64,000 bases of DNA from Crossiella equi (GTDB taxonomy: Bacteria > Actinomycetota > Actinomycetes > Mycobacteriales > Pseudonocardiaceae): positions 4,015,786-4,079,785 of the forward strand of contig NZ_JAGIOO010000001.1 in NCBI RefSeq assembly GCF_017876755.1. The letters run 5' to 3'. Both the position numbers and the translations under genes were made by a program. The first letter of the stretch is position 1. Each line of letters starts with the position of its first letter. The notes under the pieces were generated by a model. That model saw only the letters and a program-made list of their open reading frames with translations, did no database searches and was not told the DNA's origin. This document shows, in pieces, positions 8,741 through 18,090 of the stretch.

Positions 8741-9751
8741 ATGTCGCAGACCTACCGTGCCGTACAGGCCACCGGTTCCCGTCAGTTCGAGCTCGTCGAG
8801 CGGGAGGTGCGCGAGCCCGGGTCCGGCGAGGTCCGGCTGCGCGTGCTGGCCTGCGGGGTGTGCCACACCGACGTGCTCACCGTCGAAGGTCCCCGCGAGC
8901 ACGCCCGGGTCCCCGGGCACGAGGTCGTCGGTGTCATCGAGGCGGTAGGGCCGGGCGTCCGGCACTGGCGGGTCGGCGAGCGGGTGGGCGTCGGCTACCT
9001 CGGCGGGCACTGCGGGGAGTGCGACTCCTGCCGCCGCGGCGACTTCACGCTCTGCACCGACCAGCCCCAGACCGGGGTGCACGTGGACGGCGGGTACGCC
9101 GAGGTGGTGCACGCCCGCACCACCGCCCTGGTGCGGGTGCCCGAGGAGCTGTCCGCGACGGAGGCCGCGCCGCTGCTGTGCGCGGGTGTCACCACCTACC
9201 AGGCGCTGCTGCGCGCCGGGGCCGCGCCCGGGGCGCTGGTCGCGGTGCAGGGCATCGGCGGGCTCGGGCACCTGGGCATCCAGTACGCCAGCCGCCTCGG
9301 CTACCGCGTGGCCGCCATCGCGCGGGGCACCGGCAAGGCCGAGCTGGCCGCGAAGCTCGGCGCCCAGCACTACATCGACAGCACCGCCGTCGACGCGGGC
9401 GAGGCGCTCCGGGAGCTCGGCGGGGCGGCCGCGATCGTGGCCACCGCGGCCAACGGCGCGTCCATGTCACCCCTGGTGGCCGGGCTCGCGCCCCGGGGCA
9501 CGCTGGTTGTGGTCGGGGCCGCGATGGACCCGGTGCAGGTCCAGACGACCGACCTGATCTTCGGCGCGCGCACCGTCACCGGCAGCCTCACCGGCACCGC
9601 GATCGAGAACGAGGACAACCTCGCCTTCGCCGCGCGCACCGGCGTGCTGCCCCTGAACGAGGTCTACCCGCTGGCCGAGGCCGGGCAGGCCTACCAGCGC
9701 ATGCTCTCCGGCGAGGCCCGCTTCCGGGTCGTGCTCGACGCCACCGCCTGA
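8741..9751 (+). CDS. Zinc-dependent alcohol dehydrogenase
   Basis: 336 residues of the medium-chain dehydrogenase family. Catalytic zinc ligands are seen in GVCHTD and PGHE, and the structural zinc loop has four Cys in HCGECDSCRRGDFTLC. The NAD(P) Rossmann motif is GIGGLGHLGIQYA. It should oxidise alcohols or reduce aldehydes; the exact substrate is unknown. The start at 8741 is set by the family N-terminus and the promoter just upstream. It is convergent with a TetR regulator, with only 10 bases between stops, and both promoters share an operator, so it is probably repressed by that regulator. Confidence 0.93.
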   Translation: MSQTYRAVQATGSRQFELVEREVREPGSGEVRLRVLACGVCHTDVLTVEGPREHARVPGHEVVGVIEAVGPGVRHWRVGERVGVGYLGGHCGECDSCRRGDFTLCTDQPQTGVHVDGGYAEVVHARTTALVRVPEELSATEAAPLLCAGVTTYQALLRAGAAPGALVAVQGIGGLGHLGIQYASRLGYRVAAIARGTGKAELAAKLGAQHYIDSTAVDAGEALRELGGAAAIVATAANGASMSPLVAGLAPRGTLVVVGAAMDPVQVQTTDLIFGARTVTGSLTGTAIENEDNLAFAARTGVLPLNEVYPLAEAGQAYQRMLSGEARFRVVLDATA

Positions 9752-9761
9752 GGGCCGGGCC

Positions 9762-10334
9762 TCAGCGCAGCAGGTCCTCGAAGGCGGTGGTGAAGAAGTC
9801 AGCCAGCGCGGTGTCGTCCTTGGCCGCGCGGGCCCGCAGCAGGGCGCCCTCCCAGGCGTCCAGCAGGAACCGGGCCAGCCGGGCCGGATCGGCACCGGTG
9901 GTCAGCTCCCCGCGCTCGCGCGCCTGGACCAGCAGCGCGGCGACGGCCTCGCCCCAGCCGGTCAGCATGGCGTGCACCTCGGCGCGCACCTGCTCGCTGT
10001 GGTCGGCCTGCTCGGCGGCCATGTTGCCGAGCAGGCAGCCCCGGGTGAACCCGTTGCGCACCAGGATCGCGCCCATGGTCTCGAACCGGGCGCGCAGCCT
10101 GGCCAGCGGCGGGGCGGCCGGGTCGCGGTCGTGCCGCCACTCGCTCTCCTCCGCGTACTTGCCGACGATCAGCGCGGCCAGCTCCTCCTTGCTGCGGAAG
10201 TGGTTGTAGAAGGAGCCCTTGGGCACCCCGGCCGCCCGCGTGATGGTGTCGACCGAGGAGGCGGTGAACCCGCCCCGGTGGAACTCGGCGAGCGCGGCCT
10301 CGACGATGACCTCTCGGACGCTGGGACGTGGCAT
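9762..10334 (-). CDS. TetR/AcrR-family repressor of the adjacent dehydrogenase
   Basis: 190 residues from the ATG at 10334. The N-terminal helix-turn-helix (residues about 10-55: VIVEAALAEFHRGGF...AGVPKGSFYNHF) is typical of TetR regulators. The C-terminal half contains a TetR_C-type ligand-binding region (NGFTRGCLLGNMA...). The upstream frame continues 26 codons but would include the operator, so the later ATG is chosen. The operator overlaps its own -10, so it should autorepress as well as repress the dehydrogenase. The inducer is unknown, perhaps an aldehyde or alcohol. Confidence 0.92.
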   Translation of the reverse strand: MPRPSVREVIVEAALAEFHRGGFTASSVDTITRAAGVPKGSFYNHFRSKEELAALIVGKYAEESEWRHDRDPAAPPLARLRARFETMGAILVRNGFTRGCLLGNMAAEQADHSEQVRAEVHAMLTGWGEAVAALLVQARERGELTTGADPARLARFLLDAWEGALLRARAAKDDTALADFFTTAFEDLLR

Positions 10335-10340
10335 GCCACC

Positions 10341-10369
10341 AATATGACCAGTCGTCTTGACCGTGTCAA
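10341..10369 (-). promoter_or_regulatory. Promoter and operator of the TetR gene
   Basis: Reading the minus strand, TTGACA (10369-10364) is followed after 17 bases by CATATT. The 18-mer AAGACGACTGGTCATATT (10358-10341) covers spacer and -10 and differs at one base from the operator before the dehydrogenase gene. The ATG lies 6 bases beyond the -10, so the transcript leader is very short or absent. Confidence 0.75.
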
Positions 10370-10477
10370 GGCAGGTCAGCCTGGCCGATCGGCCGAGCCG
10401 GTCCGAGCTCAACGGCCGAGGTGCGCGCGGCCCCCGCCAGGCACGGTGGAAGCCTGACGGAGGAGGAGGCGCGGCGC

Positions 10478-11119
10478 ATGGGTACCGGGGACCGGCGGGT
10501 CAGCTGGACGCGGATCGGGGGCTTCATCGCCGGGCTGGCGCTGGTGGCGTTCCTGGTCGCACCGCTCCTGGTCAAGGGCTCGGGTGCCCAGGAGACCGCG
10601 GCGAACGAGATGCGGCCCCTGGTCGGCGGTGAACCGGCGGTGGACGTGCGCGGGCTGGCCGCCCTGGACCCGGGCACCACCGCGTTCGAGCAGGTGGACG
10701 TGCGGGGCGTGGACCCGCTGGGCAACCCGGTGCAGGCCACCGCGCTCGGGCTGGACGCCGAACGGCACCGCGCCGAGTCGGTGACCTGGCTGGTCACACT
10801 GCCCGAGGTCGCGGGTCTGAACCCGGACGGCGACGCGCGGTTCACCGGCGTGGTGGACAGGCGGCGGGTCGAGGTGGTGCTGGCCGCGCGCATCGACGGC
10901 GAGCACGTGCTCGTGGTGGCCGAGAGCGCGAGCGTGGACGGCACCCCGGTGTCGGTGGACGGGCTGCCCGACACCGTGCGGGCCCAGCTGGGCCCGCGCC
11001 GGACGCCGCTGCCGAAGGGCGTGCCCGGGGTGTCGGTGCGCGCGCTCACGCTGGAGGGGGCGCGGCCCAGGGTCGAGCTCTACGCGACCGCGGTGCCGAC
11101 CGGCACGGGCCGCCGATGA
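10478..11119 (+). CDS. LmeA-like (DUF2993) phospholipid-binding protein
   Basis: 213 residues from the ATG at 10478, preceded by AGGAGGAGG. One N-terminal membrane anchor (about residues 12-32) is followed by an extracytoplasmic domain. The repeated beta-strand layout with FEQVDVRGVDP, RRVEVVLAARIDG and LPKGVPGVSVRALTLEGARPRVELYA resembles DUF2993/LmeA proteins of actinobacterial cell envelopes. The similarity is by pattern only, so a plain membrane-anchored hypothetical is the alternative. It is convergent with the SH3-like gene, 6 bases between stops. Confidence 0.55.
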   Translation: MGTGDRRVSWTRIGGFIAGLALVAFLVAPLLVKGSGAQETAANEMRPLVGGEPAVDVRGLAALDPGTTAFEQVDVRGVDPLGNPVQATALGLDAERHRAESVTWLVTLPEVAGLNPDGDARFTGVVDRRRVEVVLAARIDGEHVLVVAESASVDGTPVSVDGLPDTVRAQLGPRRTPLPKGVPGVSVRALTLEGARPRVELYATAVPTGTGRR

Positions 11120-11125
11120 GGTGGC

Positions 11126-11449
11126 TCACTGGCAGGTGTTCCGCGAGTCCGCCTGCAGGAACTCCATCGCCGCCCAGCGGTCGTCGGCGAGCTTGCGGAA
11201 GCCGTCCTTCGTCTCCCCGTGCCCCCCGGTGACCGCGCCCTGGCGCAGCCGGGCCACCACCTTGTGCCCCGCACCGGGGCCGGAGCGGACGTTGAGCAGG
11301 TCGGCGTTGACGTGGAACTCGCAGCGCGGGGCGGCACCCTCGGCGGGCTTGCCGTCCTGCTGCTTGTTCTGCGCGTCGCTGCCGAAGGACAGCACGAACA
11401 GCCCGGCAGCGGCGGCGCCCACCAGGATGACAGGTTTGATCATGAACAC
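11126..11449 (-). CDS. Small secreted SH3b-like protein
   Basis: 107 residues with a hydrophobic signal segment in the first 25. The mature part has the bacterial SH3 signature FHVNADLLNVRSGPGAGHKVVARLRQGAV and two Cys (near residues 43 and 106) that could pair. Such domains bind peptidoglycan or other wall polymers. The start may be at 11449 or at the second ATG, 11443. It is a monocistronic gene as far as visible. Confidence 0.75.
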   Translation of the reverse strand: MFMIKPVILVGAAAAGLFVLSFGSDAQNKQQDGKPAEGAAPRCEFHVNADLLNVRSGPGAGHKVVARLRQGAVTGGHGETKDGFRKLADDRWAAMEFLQADSRNTCQ

Positions 11450-11580
11450 GACGGCCTCCTCGGCACTCGCGGGCCCGTACTGGGTATAGCGAGCCGGAGG
11501 GGCCGTTGCGAAGGGGCCTCACCCTGGTGACGCGGCGGGCCACCCGAACGTGCTTGCGGTGGCAACAACCAGCGAACAGG

Positions 11581-11618
11581 CCGAGGGCCGTCTTCCGGCG
11601 CGGGAAGACGGCCCTCGG
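11581..11618 (-). terminator. Strong hairpin terminator downstream of icd
   Basis: A perfect 16-base-pair stem (11581-11596 with 11603-11618) and a 6-base loop lie 21 bases past the isocitrate dehydrogenase stop. There is no T-tract, as is common in high-GC actinobacteria. Confidence 0.85.
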
Positions 11619-11638
11619 AGCACTGCGGACGGCTGGGC

Positions 11639-12859
11639 TCAGCCCGCCATCTTCTTCTGGAGGTTCTCGTCCAGGGTGGCGAGGAAGTCCTCGGTGGTCT
11701 GCCAGGCCTGGTCCTTGCTGATCAGCAGGGCCAGGTCCTTGGTCATCTTGCCGCTCTCGACGGTGTTGATGATGACCTGCTCGAGGGTCTCGGCGAAGCC
11801 GGTGACCTCGGGGGTGCCGTCCAGCTTGCCGCGGTGCTTCAGGCCACCGGTCCACGCGAAGATCGAGGCGATCGGGTTGGTGGAGGTGGGCTTGCCCTGC
11901 TGGTGCTGGCGGAAGTGCCGGGTGACCGTGCCGTGCGCGGCCTCGGCCTCGACGGTCTTGCCGTCCGGCGTCATCAGCACGGAGGTCATCAGGCCGAGCG
12001 AGCCGAAGCCCTGGGCCACGGTGTCGGACTGCACGTCACCGTCGTAGTTCTTGCACGCCCAGACGTAGCCGCCCTCCCACTTCATGGCCGCGGCGACCAT
12101 GTCGTCGATGAGGCGGTGCTCGTAGGTGAGCCCCTTGGCGTCGAACTCGGCCTTGAACTCCTTCTCGAAGATCTCCTGGAACACGTCCTTGAACATGCCG
12201 TCGTAGGCCTTGAGGATCGTGTTCTTGGTGGACATGTACACCGGGTACTCGCGCAGCAGGCCGTAGGACAGCGAGGCGCGCGCGAAGTCCTCGATGGACT
12301 TGCGGAAGTTGTACATGCCCATGGCGACGCCGCCGCCCTCGGGGAACTGCGCCACCTCGATCTCGACCGGCTCGGAGCCGTCGGCCGGGGTGTAGGTGAT
12401 GGTGACGGTGCCCGGGCCGGGGACCTTGAAGTCGCTGGCCTTGTACTGGTCACCGTGCGCGTGGCGGCCGATGATGATCGGCTTGGTCCACGTGGGCACG
12501 AGGCGAGGGATGTTCGAGATGATGATCGGCTCGCGGAAGACCACACCGCCGAGGATGTTGCGGATGGTCCCGTTCGGGCTCCGCCACATCTTCTTCAGGC
12601 CGAACTCCTCGACGCGCGCCTCATCCGGGGTGATGGTGGCGCACTTCACGCCGACGCCGTGCTTCTTGATGGCGTTGGCGGAGTCGATGGTGACCTGGTC
12701 GTCGGTGGCGTCCCGGTGCTCGATGCCGAGGTCGTAGTACTCGAGGTTGACGTCGAGATACGGGTGGATCAGCTTGTCCTTGATGAACTGCCAGATGATG
12801 CGGGTCATCTCGTCGCCGTCGAGCTCGACGACGGTCCCGTGAACCTTGATCTTGCCCAT
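11639..12859 (-). CDS. icd: NADP-dependent isocitrate dehydrogenase
   Basis: 406 residues, the usual length of the homodimeric, eukaryote-like class. Recognisable are [17 protein letters not shown] at the N-terminus, the substrate loop [13 protein letters not shown], the [14 protein letters not shown] segment, the metal site [13 protein letters not shown] and the NADP region [11 protein letters not shown]. It oxidises isocitrate to 2-oxoglutarate in the TCA cycle in the cytoplasm. The start at 12859 (MGKIKV) matches the family. It is a single gene with its own strong terminator. Confidence 0.96.
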   Translation of the reverse strand: MGKIKVHGTVVELDGDEMTRIIWQFIKDKLIHPYLDVNLEYYDLGIEHRDATDDQVTIDSANAIKKHGVGVKCATITPDEARVEEFGLKKMWRSPNGTIRNILGGVVFREPIIISNIPRLVPTWTKPIIIGRHAHGDQYKASDFKVPGPGTVTITYTPADGSEPVEIEVAQFPEGGGVAMGMYNFRKSIEDFARASLSYGLLREYPVYMSTKNTILKAYDGMFKDVFQEIFEKEFKAEFDAKGLTYEHRLIDDMVAAAMKWEGGYVWACKNYDGDVQSDTVAQGFGSLGLMTSVLMTPDGKTVEAEAAHGTVTRHFRQHQQGKPTSTNPIASIFAWTGGLKHRGKLDGTPEVTGFAETLEQVIINTVESGKMTKDLALLISKDQAWQTTEDFLATLDENLQKKMAG

Positions 12860-13024
12860 ACGGCGGGCGCTCCTCTCGCGACAGTGCAAGCAAGACGAGC
12901 GTACTGGTAAACGCGGTGTAGTCGCTCCCGGGCCCTCGGAAAAGGGAACACCGTCACACGCGCTGTCGGTGCCTGGCGGTAGGTTTCGCTCGCCGGATCG
13001 GGGGACCACCGAGGGGGGACCTGC

Positions 13025-13861
13025 ATGTCAACGGGGCCGACGCACGCCATCAGCGGGACAGCCGCCTGGGGTGCGGTGGTGGTCGGGTTCGGGGCCTACG
13101 ACATCGGCCACTTCTCACCGGAGACGGTGGTGGTCGGGGCCATCCTGGCCTCGGGCGCGGCCTTGCTGCCCGACCTGGACCACCCCGGCTCGACGGTCTC
13201 GCGCACGTTCGGGCCGATCAGCAAGGCCGCCTCGAAGGGCATCAACACGGTCAGTCACGCGCTGTACCGGAGCACCCGCACGAAGCGGGACAGCAACCGC
13301 GATGGTGGGCACCGCGGACTGACCCACACGGTGGTGTTCGCGCTGCTGGCGGGCGTGCTGACCACGGCGATCGTGTCGGCCACGAACAAGTGGGCGCTGC
13401 CGATCCTGCTGTTCTTCTTCTGCGGCCTGGCCGTGCGCGGGCTCATGCACAAGTGGAACCCGAAGCAGGACGCCTGGGCGATCAGCGGCTCGTCCGCGCT
13501 GCTCACCATCCTGTGCTGGGCGTGGGCGCAGGACGGTCCGAAGCAGGCCCCGGCGCTGGGCATCGCGGTGATCACCGGCTGCGTGGCGCACTACATCGGG
13601 GACGCGATCACCGAGCAGGGCTGCCCGATGCTGTGGCCGGTGCCGATCATGGGCAAGCTCTGGTTCCCGGTGGCCCCGCCGAAGCTGCTGCGCATGAAGA
13701 CCGGCGGCAAGGTCGAGCTCAGCCTGGTGCTGCCCGCGCTGACCATCGCGGCGGTGTGGCTGACCGCGGCCGCGCTGCAGCGCACGGGGGCCATCCCGTG
13801 GCTGCCCTGGGACCTGGTACCGGGCGGCTGGTCCTCGATCCCGCCGGTGGCCGCGGGCTGA
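13025..13861 (+). CDS. Membrane-bound metal-dependent hydrolase (YdjM-like)
   Basis: 278 residues with an N-terminal THAISG motif, [13 protein letters not shown] and a HRGLTHT segment, the His/Asp set of YdjM-type predicted membrane metal-dependent hydrolases. Several hydrophobic helices follow, and [12 protein letters not shown] contributes another His/Asp pair. The substrate is unknown. The ATG at 13025 is preceded by GAGGGGGGAC. It is a standalone plus-strand gene. Confidence 0.8.
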   Translation: MSTGPTHAISGTAAWGAVVVGFGAYDIGHFSPETVVVGAILASGAALLPDLDHPGSTVSRTFGPISKAASKGINTVSHALYRSTRTKRDSNRDGGHRGLTHTVVFALLAGVLTTAIVSATNKWALPILLFFFCGLAVRGLMHKWNPKQDAWAISGSSALLTILCWAWAQDGPKQAPALGIAVITGCVAHYIGDAITEQGCPMLWPVPIMGKLWFPVAPPKLLRMKTGGKVELSLVLPALTIAAVWLTAAALQRTGAIPWLPWDLVPGGWSSIPPVAAG

Positions 13862-13924
13862 TCCGGGAGGGTTCCCGGGCGCCCTGTCGCACACTCCCCC
13901 GCAACCGGCGAGGAGGAGTGGGCG

Positions 13925-14287
13925 ATGTGGCTGTGGCCGCACGAGGCGGTGGTCCGGGTGCTGCGCAAGTCGGTCGACTGGACCGGCCGGGCCAGCCGGT
14001 CCGAGTACTGGTGGTGGGTACTGTTCGTGGCGCTGGCCTGGCTGTTCACCCTCGGGGTGACCTTCCGGCTCACCGACGAGCCACCGGGCTTCGTCCTGGT
14101 CCCGCTGGTCCTGCTCTGGGTGCCCACGATCGCCGTCCTGGTCCGCAGGCTGCACGACTCCGGCCGGTCCGGCGCCTGGTGGTTCCTCTCCCTGGTCCCG
14201 TTCGGGGTGCTCGTGCTCCTCGTGCTGCTCGCCCTGCCCGGCACCCCCGGGGTGAACCGGTTCGGTCCGCCACCAGGGACGATGTGA
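13925..14287 (+). CDS. DUF805 small membrane protein
   Basis: 120 residues with three hydrophobic segments. The N-terminal RKSVDWTGRASRSEYWWW and the internal VRRLHDSGRSGAWW are the DUF805 hallmarks. Function of the family is unknown. GAGGAGTG precedes the ATG. Confidence 0.88.
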   Translation: MWLWPHEAVVRVLRKSVDWTGRASRSEYWWWVLFVALAWLFTLGVTFRLTDEPPGFVLVPLVLLWVPTIAVLVRRLHDSGRSGAWWFLSLVPFGVLVLLVLLALPGTPGVNRFGPPPGTM

Positions 14288-14385
14288 AACCGGATTGACC
14301 GTTCCGGTAACCCCCGCCCGCGTTTTGCGTTTGATCCGCAGTGGCAAGCTGGGCATACGCAAGGCTGCCGCTGAGGGGAGTGCGC

Positions 14386-15384
14386 ATGCGGGTACGCGAG
14401 ATCGTGGTCACCGCCAAGGGCGGGCCGGTCGAGCTGCGCGAACGCGAGCAGGGGGAACCGGCCGCCGGGTCCGTGGTGGTCGAGGTCGAGGCCAGCGGGG
14501 TGGCCTTCGCCGATGTGCACATGCTGCACGGCACCTACCCCGCACAGCCGAAGTTCCCGTTCGTGCCCGGTTACGACGTGGTCGGCAAGGTCCGCGAGGT
14601 CGGCAAGGGCGTGGCGCCGGAGCTGGCCGGGCGGCGGGTGGCCGCGATGCCGGTCACCGGCGGCTGGCGCACCTTCACCGAGCTGCCCGCCAAGGGCCTG
14701 GTCCCGGTGCCGGACGAGCTCAGCGGGCCGGTCGCGGTCTCGCTCGTGCTCAACGGGGTGACCGCGTTCGAGCTGGCGCTCAAGGCGCGGGTGCGGGCCG
14801 GGCAGACCGTGCTGGTGCACGGGGCCAGCGGCGGGGTCGGCACGCTGCTGGTGCAGCTCGCGGTGCGCGCCGGGGCCCGGGTGCTGGGCACCGCCTCGGC
14901 GGCCAAGCACGAGCAGGTGCGCGCGCTCGGCGCCGAGCCCGTCGACTACCGGGGTGACGTGGCGGCGCAGGTGCGCGCGCTCGCGCCGGAGGGGGTGCAC
15001 GCGGTGTTCGACCACCTCGGCGCGGACAGCTACGCGCGCAGCTGGGACCTGTTGGCGCCCAAGGGGACCGTCATCGGCTACGGCTCCGCCACGACCTACG
15101 ACCGGCCCGGCAACCGCTTCCTGCCGTACCTGCCGCTGCTGCGCCGGATCGTGCTGTACCGCCTGCGCGGGCTGGTCGGCGCGGCGGGCGGGCGGCGGGC
15201 CTCCTTCTACGGGATCCGGCCGGGGGCGGGCTTCCGGGCCTCGCTGGCCTCGGTGTTCGAGCTGGCCCGGTCCGGGCGGCTGACCGTGCACATCGACGAG
15301 CAGCTGCCGCTGGTGGAGGCCAAGGCCGCGCTGGCGCGGATGACCGGGGGCCGAGGGGTCGGCAAGGTCGTGCTGATCCCGTAA
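14386..15384 (+). CDS. Zinc-free quinone oxidoreductase (zeta-crystallin-like MDR)
   Basis: 332 residues from the ATG at 14386 with GAGGGGA upstream. It has the GroES-like N-terminal domain with FVPGYDVVG, and the NADPH-binding VHGASGGVGTLLVQLA. It lacks the zinc ligands seen in the alcohol dehydrogenase at 8741, which places it with quinone oxidoreductase-type members that reduce quinones or enones with NADPH. The C-terminal KAALARMTGGRGVGKVVL is typical. It precedes the ABC exporter genes by 32 bases but has no obvious functional link to them. Confidence 0.88.
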   Translation: MRVREIVVTAKGGPVELREREQGEPAAGSVVVEVEASGVAFADVHMLHGTYPAQPKFPFVPGYDVVGKVREVGKGVAPELAGRRVAAMPVTGGWRTFTELPAKGLVPVPDELSGPVAVSLVLNGVTAFELALKARVRAGQTVLVHGASGGVGTLLVQLAVRAGARVLGTASAAKHEQVRALGAEPVDYRGDVAAQVRALAPEGVHAVFDHLGADSYARSWDLLAPKGTVIGYGSATTYDRPGNRFLPYLPLLRRIVLYRLRGLVGAAGGRRASFYGIRPGAGFRASLASVFELARSGRLTVHIDEQLPLVEAKAALARMTGGRGVGKVVLIP

Positions 15385-15416
15385 ATGGGTTGCAGGCGGT
15401 CCTAGCGTGGACTGAC

Positions 15417-16211
15417 GTGCGCTCGCTCCCGGGTCCGTACCCGCGCATGGTCCTCGCCGGTTTCCGCCGGTACTCCTCCTACCGCCAGGCCACGCTGGCC
15501 GGCCTGGCCACCAACGTCGTCTTCGGGCTCCTCCGGGTATCCGTGCTCTTCGCCGTGCTCGACGGCCAGCAGCAGGTCGCGGGCTACGACCAGGCCCGCT
15601 CGGCCACCTACGTGTGGCTCGGGCAGGGCCTGCTCGCGCTGGTGGTGTTCTGGGGCCACCACGAGATCGCCGAGCGCATCCGCTCCGGGGACGTGGTCGT
15701 CGACCTCACCCGGCCGTGGAACCTGCGGTACGCGCTGTTCGCCGAGGACCTCGGCCGGGCCGGGCACGCCTTCCTCACCCGGTTCCTGCCGCCGGTGTGC
15801 TTCGGTGTGCTGCTGTTCCCGTTCCAGTGGCCGCGGCACTGGCTCACCTGGCTGCTGTTCCCGGTGAGCCTGCTGCTCGCGGTGTGGGTCAGCTTCGCCG
15901 CGCGGCTGCTGCTGGCCTTCTCCGCGTTCTGGCTGCTGGACAACCGGGGCCCGGTCAACCTCTACGGCATCCTGGTCGGGGTCCTCGGCGGGCTGATCGT
16001 GCCGCTGTGGTTCCTGCCGGAGGGCGTCCGGCAGCTGCTGTACCTGACCCCGTTCCCCGCGCTCGGGCAGGACCCGGTGGACGTGTTCACCGAGGCCGGG
16101 CCGGTCTGGGTGCCGCTGCTGCACCAGCTGGTCTGGGTGCTCGTGCTGATGACGGCGACCCGGTGGGTGCTGGAGCGCGCGCGGTACAAGGTGGTGGTCC
16201 AGGGTGGCTGA
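15417..16211 (+). CDS. ABC-2 type exporter permease, subunit 1
   Basis: About 264 residues from the GTG at 15417 (MRSLPGPYPRMVLAGF). Six hydrophobic segments and the pattern YRQATLAGLATNVVFGLLR...SGDVVVDLTRPWN belong to the uncharacterised ABC-2 permease group found as pairs with one ATPase. The stop overlaps the next permease start by 8 bases (GTGGCTGA). Together the three genes form an exporter of unknown substrate in the cytoplasmic membrane. An ATG at 15447 is an alternative start. Confidence 0.85.
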   Translation: MRSLPGPYPRMVLAGFRRYSSYRQATLAGLATNVVFGLLRVSVLFAVLDGQQQVAGYDQARSATYVWLGQGLLALVVFWGHHEIAERIRSGDVVVDLTRPWNLRYALFAEDLGRAGHAFLTRFLPPVCFGVLLFPFQWPRHWLTWLLFPVSLLLAVWVSFAARLLLAFSAFWLLDNRGPVNLYGILVGVLGGLIVPLWFLPEGVRQLLYLTPFPALGQDPVDVFTEAGPVWVPLLHQLVWVLVLMTATRWVLERARYKVVVQGG

Positions 16212-17013
16212 GACCTCCACGGCGACCGTCTACCGCCGCCTGGTGCACGCGCAGCTGCGCTCGCAGCTGGCCTACCGGGGCTCGTTCGCGCTGACCGTGG
16301 CCGCGTCCATGCTCGGGCAGCTCACCGAACTGGTGGCCATCCTGGCGATCTTCTCCCGCGTGCAGGCCCTGGCCGGGTTCTCGCGCGAGGAGGTGTTGCT
16401 GATGTACGCGCTGGCCGGGATCGCCTTCGGGCTGGCCGACCTGGTGGTCGGGCAGGTCGACGAGCTGCCGCGCTACCTGCGCACCGGCCGGTTCGACGCG
16501 CTGCTGGTGCGGCCGCTGAGCAGCCTCGGGCAGCTGGTGGCCTCGGACTTCCAGCTGCGCCGAGTGGGCCGCTCGCTCACCAGTGCGGGCGTGCTGGTCC
16601 ACGTGCTGTCCACTGTGGACATCGACTGGCGCTGGGACACCGTGCTGCTGCTGGTCCTCACGCCCGTGGCGGGCGCGGTGATCTACGGCGCGGTGTGGGT
16701 GCTGGCGGTGTCGGCGTGCTTCTGGCTGATCGAGGGCGCCGAGCTGGTCAACAGCGTCACGCACGGCGGCAACTTCCTGGCCTCCTACCCCATCGGCGTG
16801 TACCCGCGCTGGCTGCGCGCCGGGTTGGCGTTCGTGGTGCCGTCGGCGTTCGTCGCCTACTACCCCGCGCTCGGGCTGCTGGACCGGCCGGACCCGCTCG
16901 GCGGGCCCGCCTTCCTGCACTGGTGCGCCCCGCCCGTCGCCGCCCTGCTCACCGCCGTCACCTGCGTGGTGTGGCGGACCGCGGTGCGGCACTACCGAGG
17001 AAGTGGATCATGA
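16204..17013 (+). CDS. ABC-2 type exporter permease, subunit 2
   Basis: 269 residues, GTG start, overlapping both neighbours (8 bases upstream, 4 downstream as ATGA). About six membrane segments, with the DLVVGQVDELPRYLRTGRFDALLVRPLSSLGQL stretch equivalent to the cytoplasmic coupling region of subunit 1. It is presumably a heterodimer partner of the 15417 product. The gene carries copy 2 of the GTCCACTGTGGAC palindrome (16608-16620), which encodes Ser-Thr-Val-Asp. Confidence 0.85.
   Translation: MAETSTATVYRRLVHAQLRSQLAYRGSFALTVAASMLGQLTELVAILAIFSRVQALAGFSREEVLLMYALAGIAFGLADLVVGQVDELPRYLRTGRFDALLVRPLSSLGQLVASDFQLRRVGRSLTSAGVLVHVLSTVDIDWRWDTVLLLVLTPVAGAVIYGAVWVLAVSACFWLIEGAELVNSVTHGGNFLASYPIGVYPRWLRAGLAFVVPSAFVAYYPALGLLDRPDPLGGPAFLHWCAPPVAALLTAVTCVVWRTAVRHYRGSGS
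16608..16620. repeat. 13-base palindrome GTCCACTGTGGAC (copy 2 of 3)
   Basis: Identical to the intergenic copy at 533-545. It lies in the coding frame of the second permease, where it includes the Thr codon ACT, uncommon in this GC-rich DNA. Confidence 0.6.
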
Positions 17014-18035
17014 CCCCGCTCATCGAGGTGGACCGGCTGCGCCGCACGTTCTCGGTGCGCCACAAGACCGGGCGCTTCCGCAGCGAACGCCGCGAGGTGA
17101 CCGCGGTGGACTCGGTGTCCTTCGACGTGTACCCGGGCGAGGCGGTCGGCTATGTCGGGCCCAACGGCGCGGGCAAGTCCACCACGATCAAGATGCTCAC
17201 CGGCATCCTCACCCCGACCGCCGGGCACGTGCGCACCTGCGGCCTGGACCCGGCGGCGCGGCGGGTGGAGCTGGCCGCGCGCATCGGCGTGGTGTTCGGG
17301 CAGCGCAGCCAGCTGTGGTGGGACCTGCCGCTGCGGGACAGCTTCGCGCTGCTCCGCGACATCTACCGGGTCTCCCCCGCCGACCACCGGGCGCGGCTGG
17401 CGGAGTGCGTCGAGCTGCTGGACCTGGGCGAGTTCCTCGGCCGCCCGGTGCGGCAGCTCTCGCTCGGCCAGCGCATGCGCGGCGAGGTCACCGCGGCGCT
17501 GCTGCACGGCCCGGAGCTGCTGGTCCTGGACGAGCCGACGATCGGCCTGGACCTGGCCTCCAAGGAGCGGCTGCGCGAGTTCCTGGTCGAGCTGAACGCC
17601 ACCCGCGGGGTGACGCTACTGCTCACCACGCACGACCTGGACGACATCGAGCACCTGTGCCGCAGGCTGCTGGTGATCGACCACGGCCGGGTGCTGGCCG
17701 ACGGGCCGCTGTCGCGGCTGCGCACCGAGGCGGTCGGCGAGCGCACGCTGGTGGTGGACCTGTCCGAGCCCGCCGAGCCGCTGACCGGGCTGCCCGGGGT
17801 GGTGCGCACGCACGTGGAGAACGAGGGCAGGCGGCACCACCTGGTCTTCGCCCGCGACCGGGTGACCGCGGCGGTGCTCATCGCGGCGGTCGCCGAGCGG
17901 GCCGCGGTACACGACATCTCGGTTGTTGAGCCGTCAATCGACGACGTGATCCGGAGGCTGTACGCGGGAGAGGCGTCAGCGGTTCTCCACCCCGGGGACG
18001 AGAACAGCGCCATCCCCAGGAACGACGCCCGCTGA
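17010..18035 (+). CDS. ABC exporter ATP-binding protein
   Basis: 341 residues from the ATG at 17010, coupled by ATGA to the permease before it. Walker A is GPNGAGKSTTIK, the signature is QLSLGQRMRG (LSLGQ variant of LSGGQ), Walker B is LLVLDEPTIGLD, and the H-loop is LTTHD. A C-terminal regulatory extension follows residue 240. It powers the two upstream permeases. The long N-terminal insertion FSVRHKTGRFRSERREV before strand two is typical of this exporter group. The substrate is unknown. Confidence 0.93.
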   Translation: MTPLIEVDRLRRTFSVRHKTGRFRSERREVTAVDSVSFDVYPGEAVGYVGPNGAGKSTTIKMLTGILTPTAGHVRTCGLDPAARRVELAARIGVVFGQRSQLWWDLPLRDSFALLRDIYRVSPADHRARLAECVELLDLGEFLGRPVRQLSLGQRMRGEVTAALLHGPELLVLDEPTIGLDLASKERLREFLVELNATRGVTLLLTTHDLDDIEHLCRRLLVIDHGRVLADGPLSRLRTEAVGERTLVVDLSEPAEPLTGLPGVVRTHVENEGRRHHLVFARDRVTAAVLIAAVAERAAVHDISVVEPSIDDVIRRLYAGEASAVLHPGDENSAIPRNDAR

Positions 18036-18090
18036 TTCGCGCCCTCCCTAGCCTCAGTGACACAACACACCTGATCTGGAGGGGTTCCCG

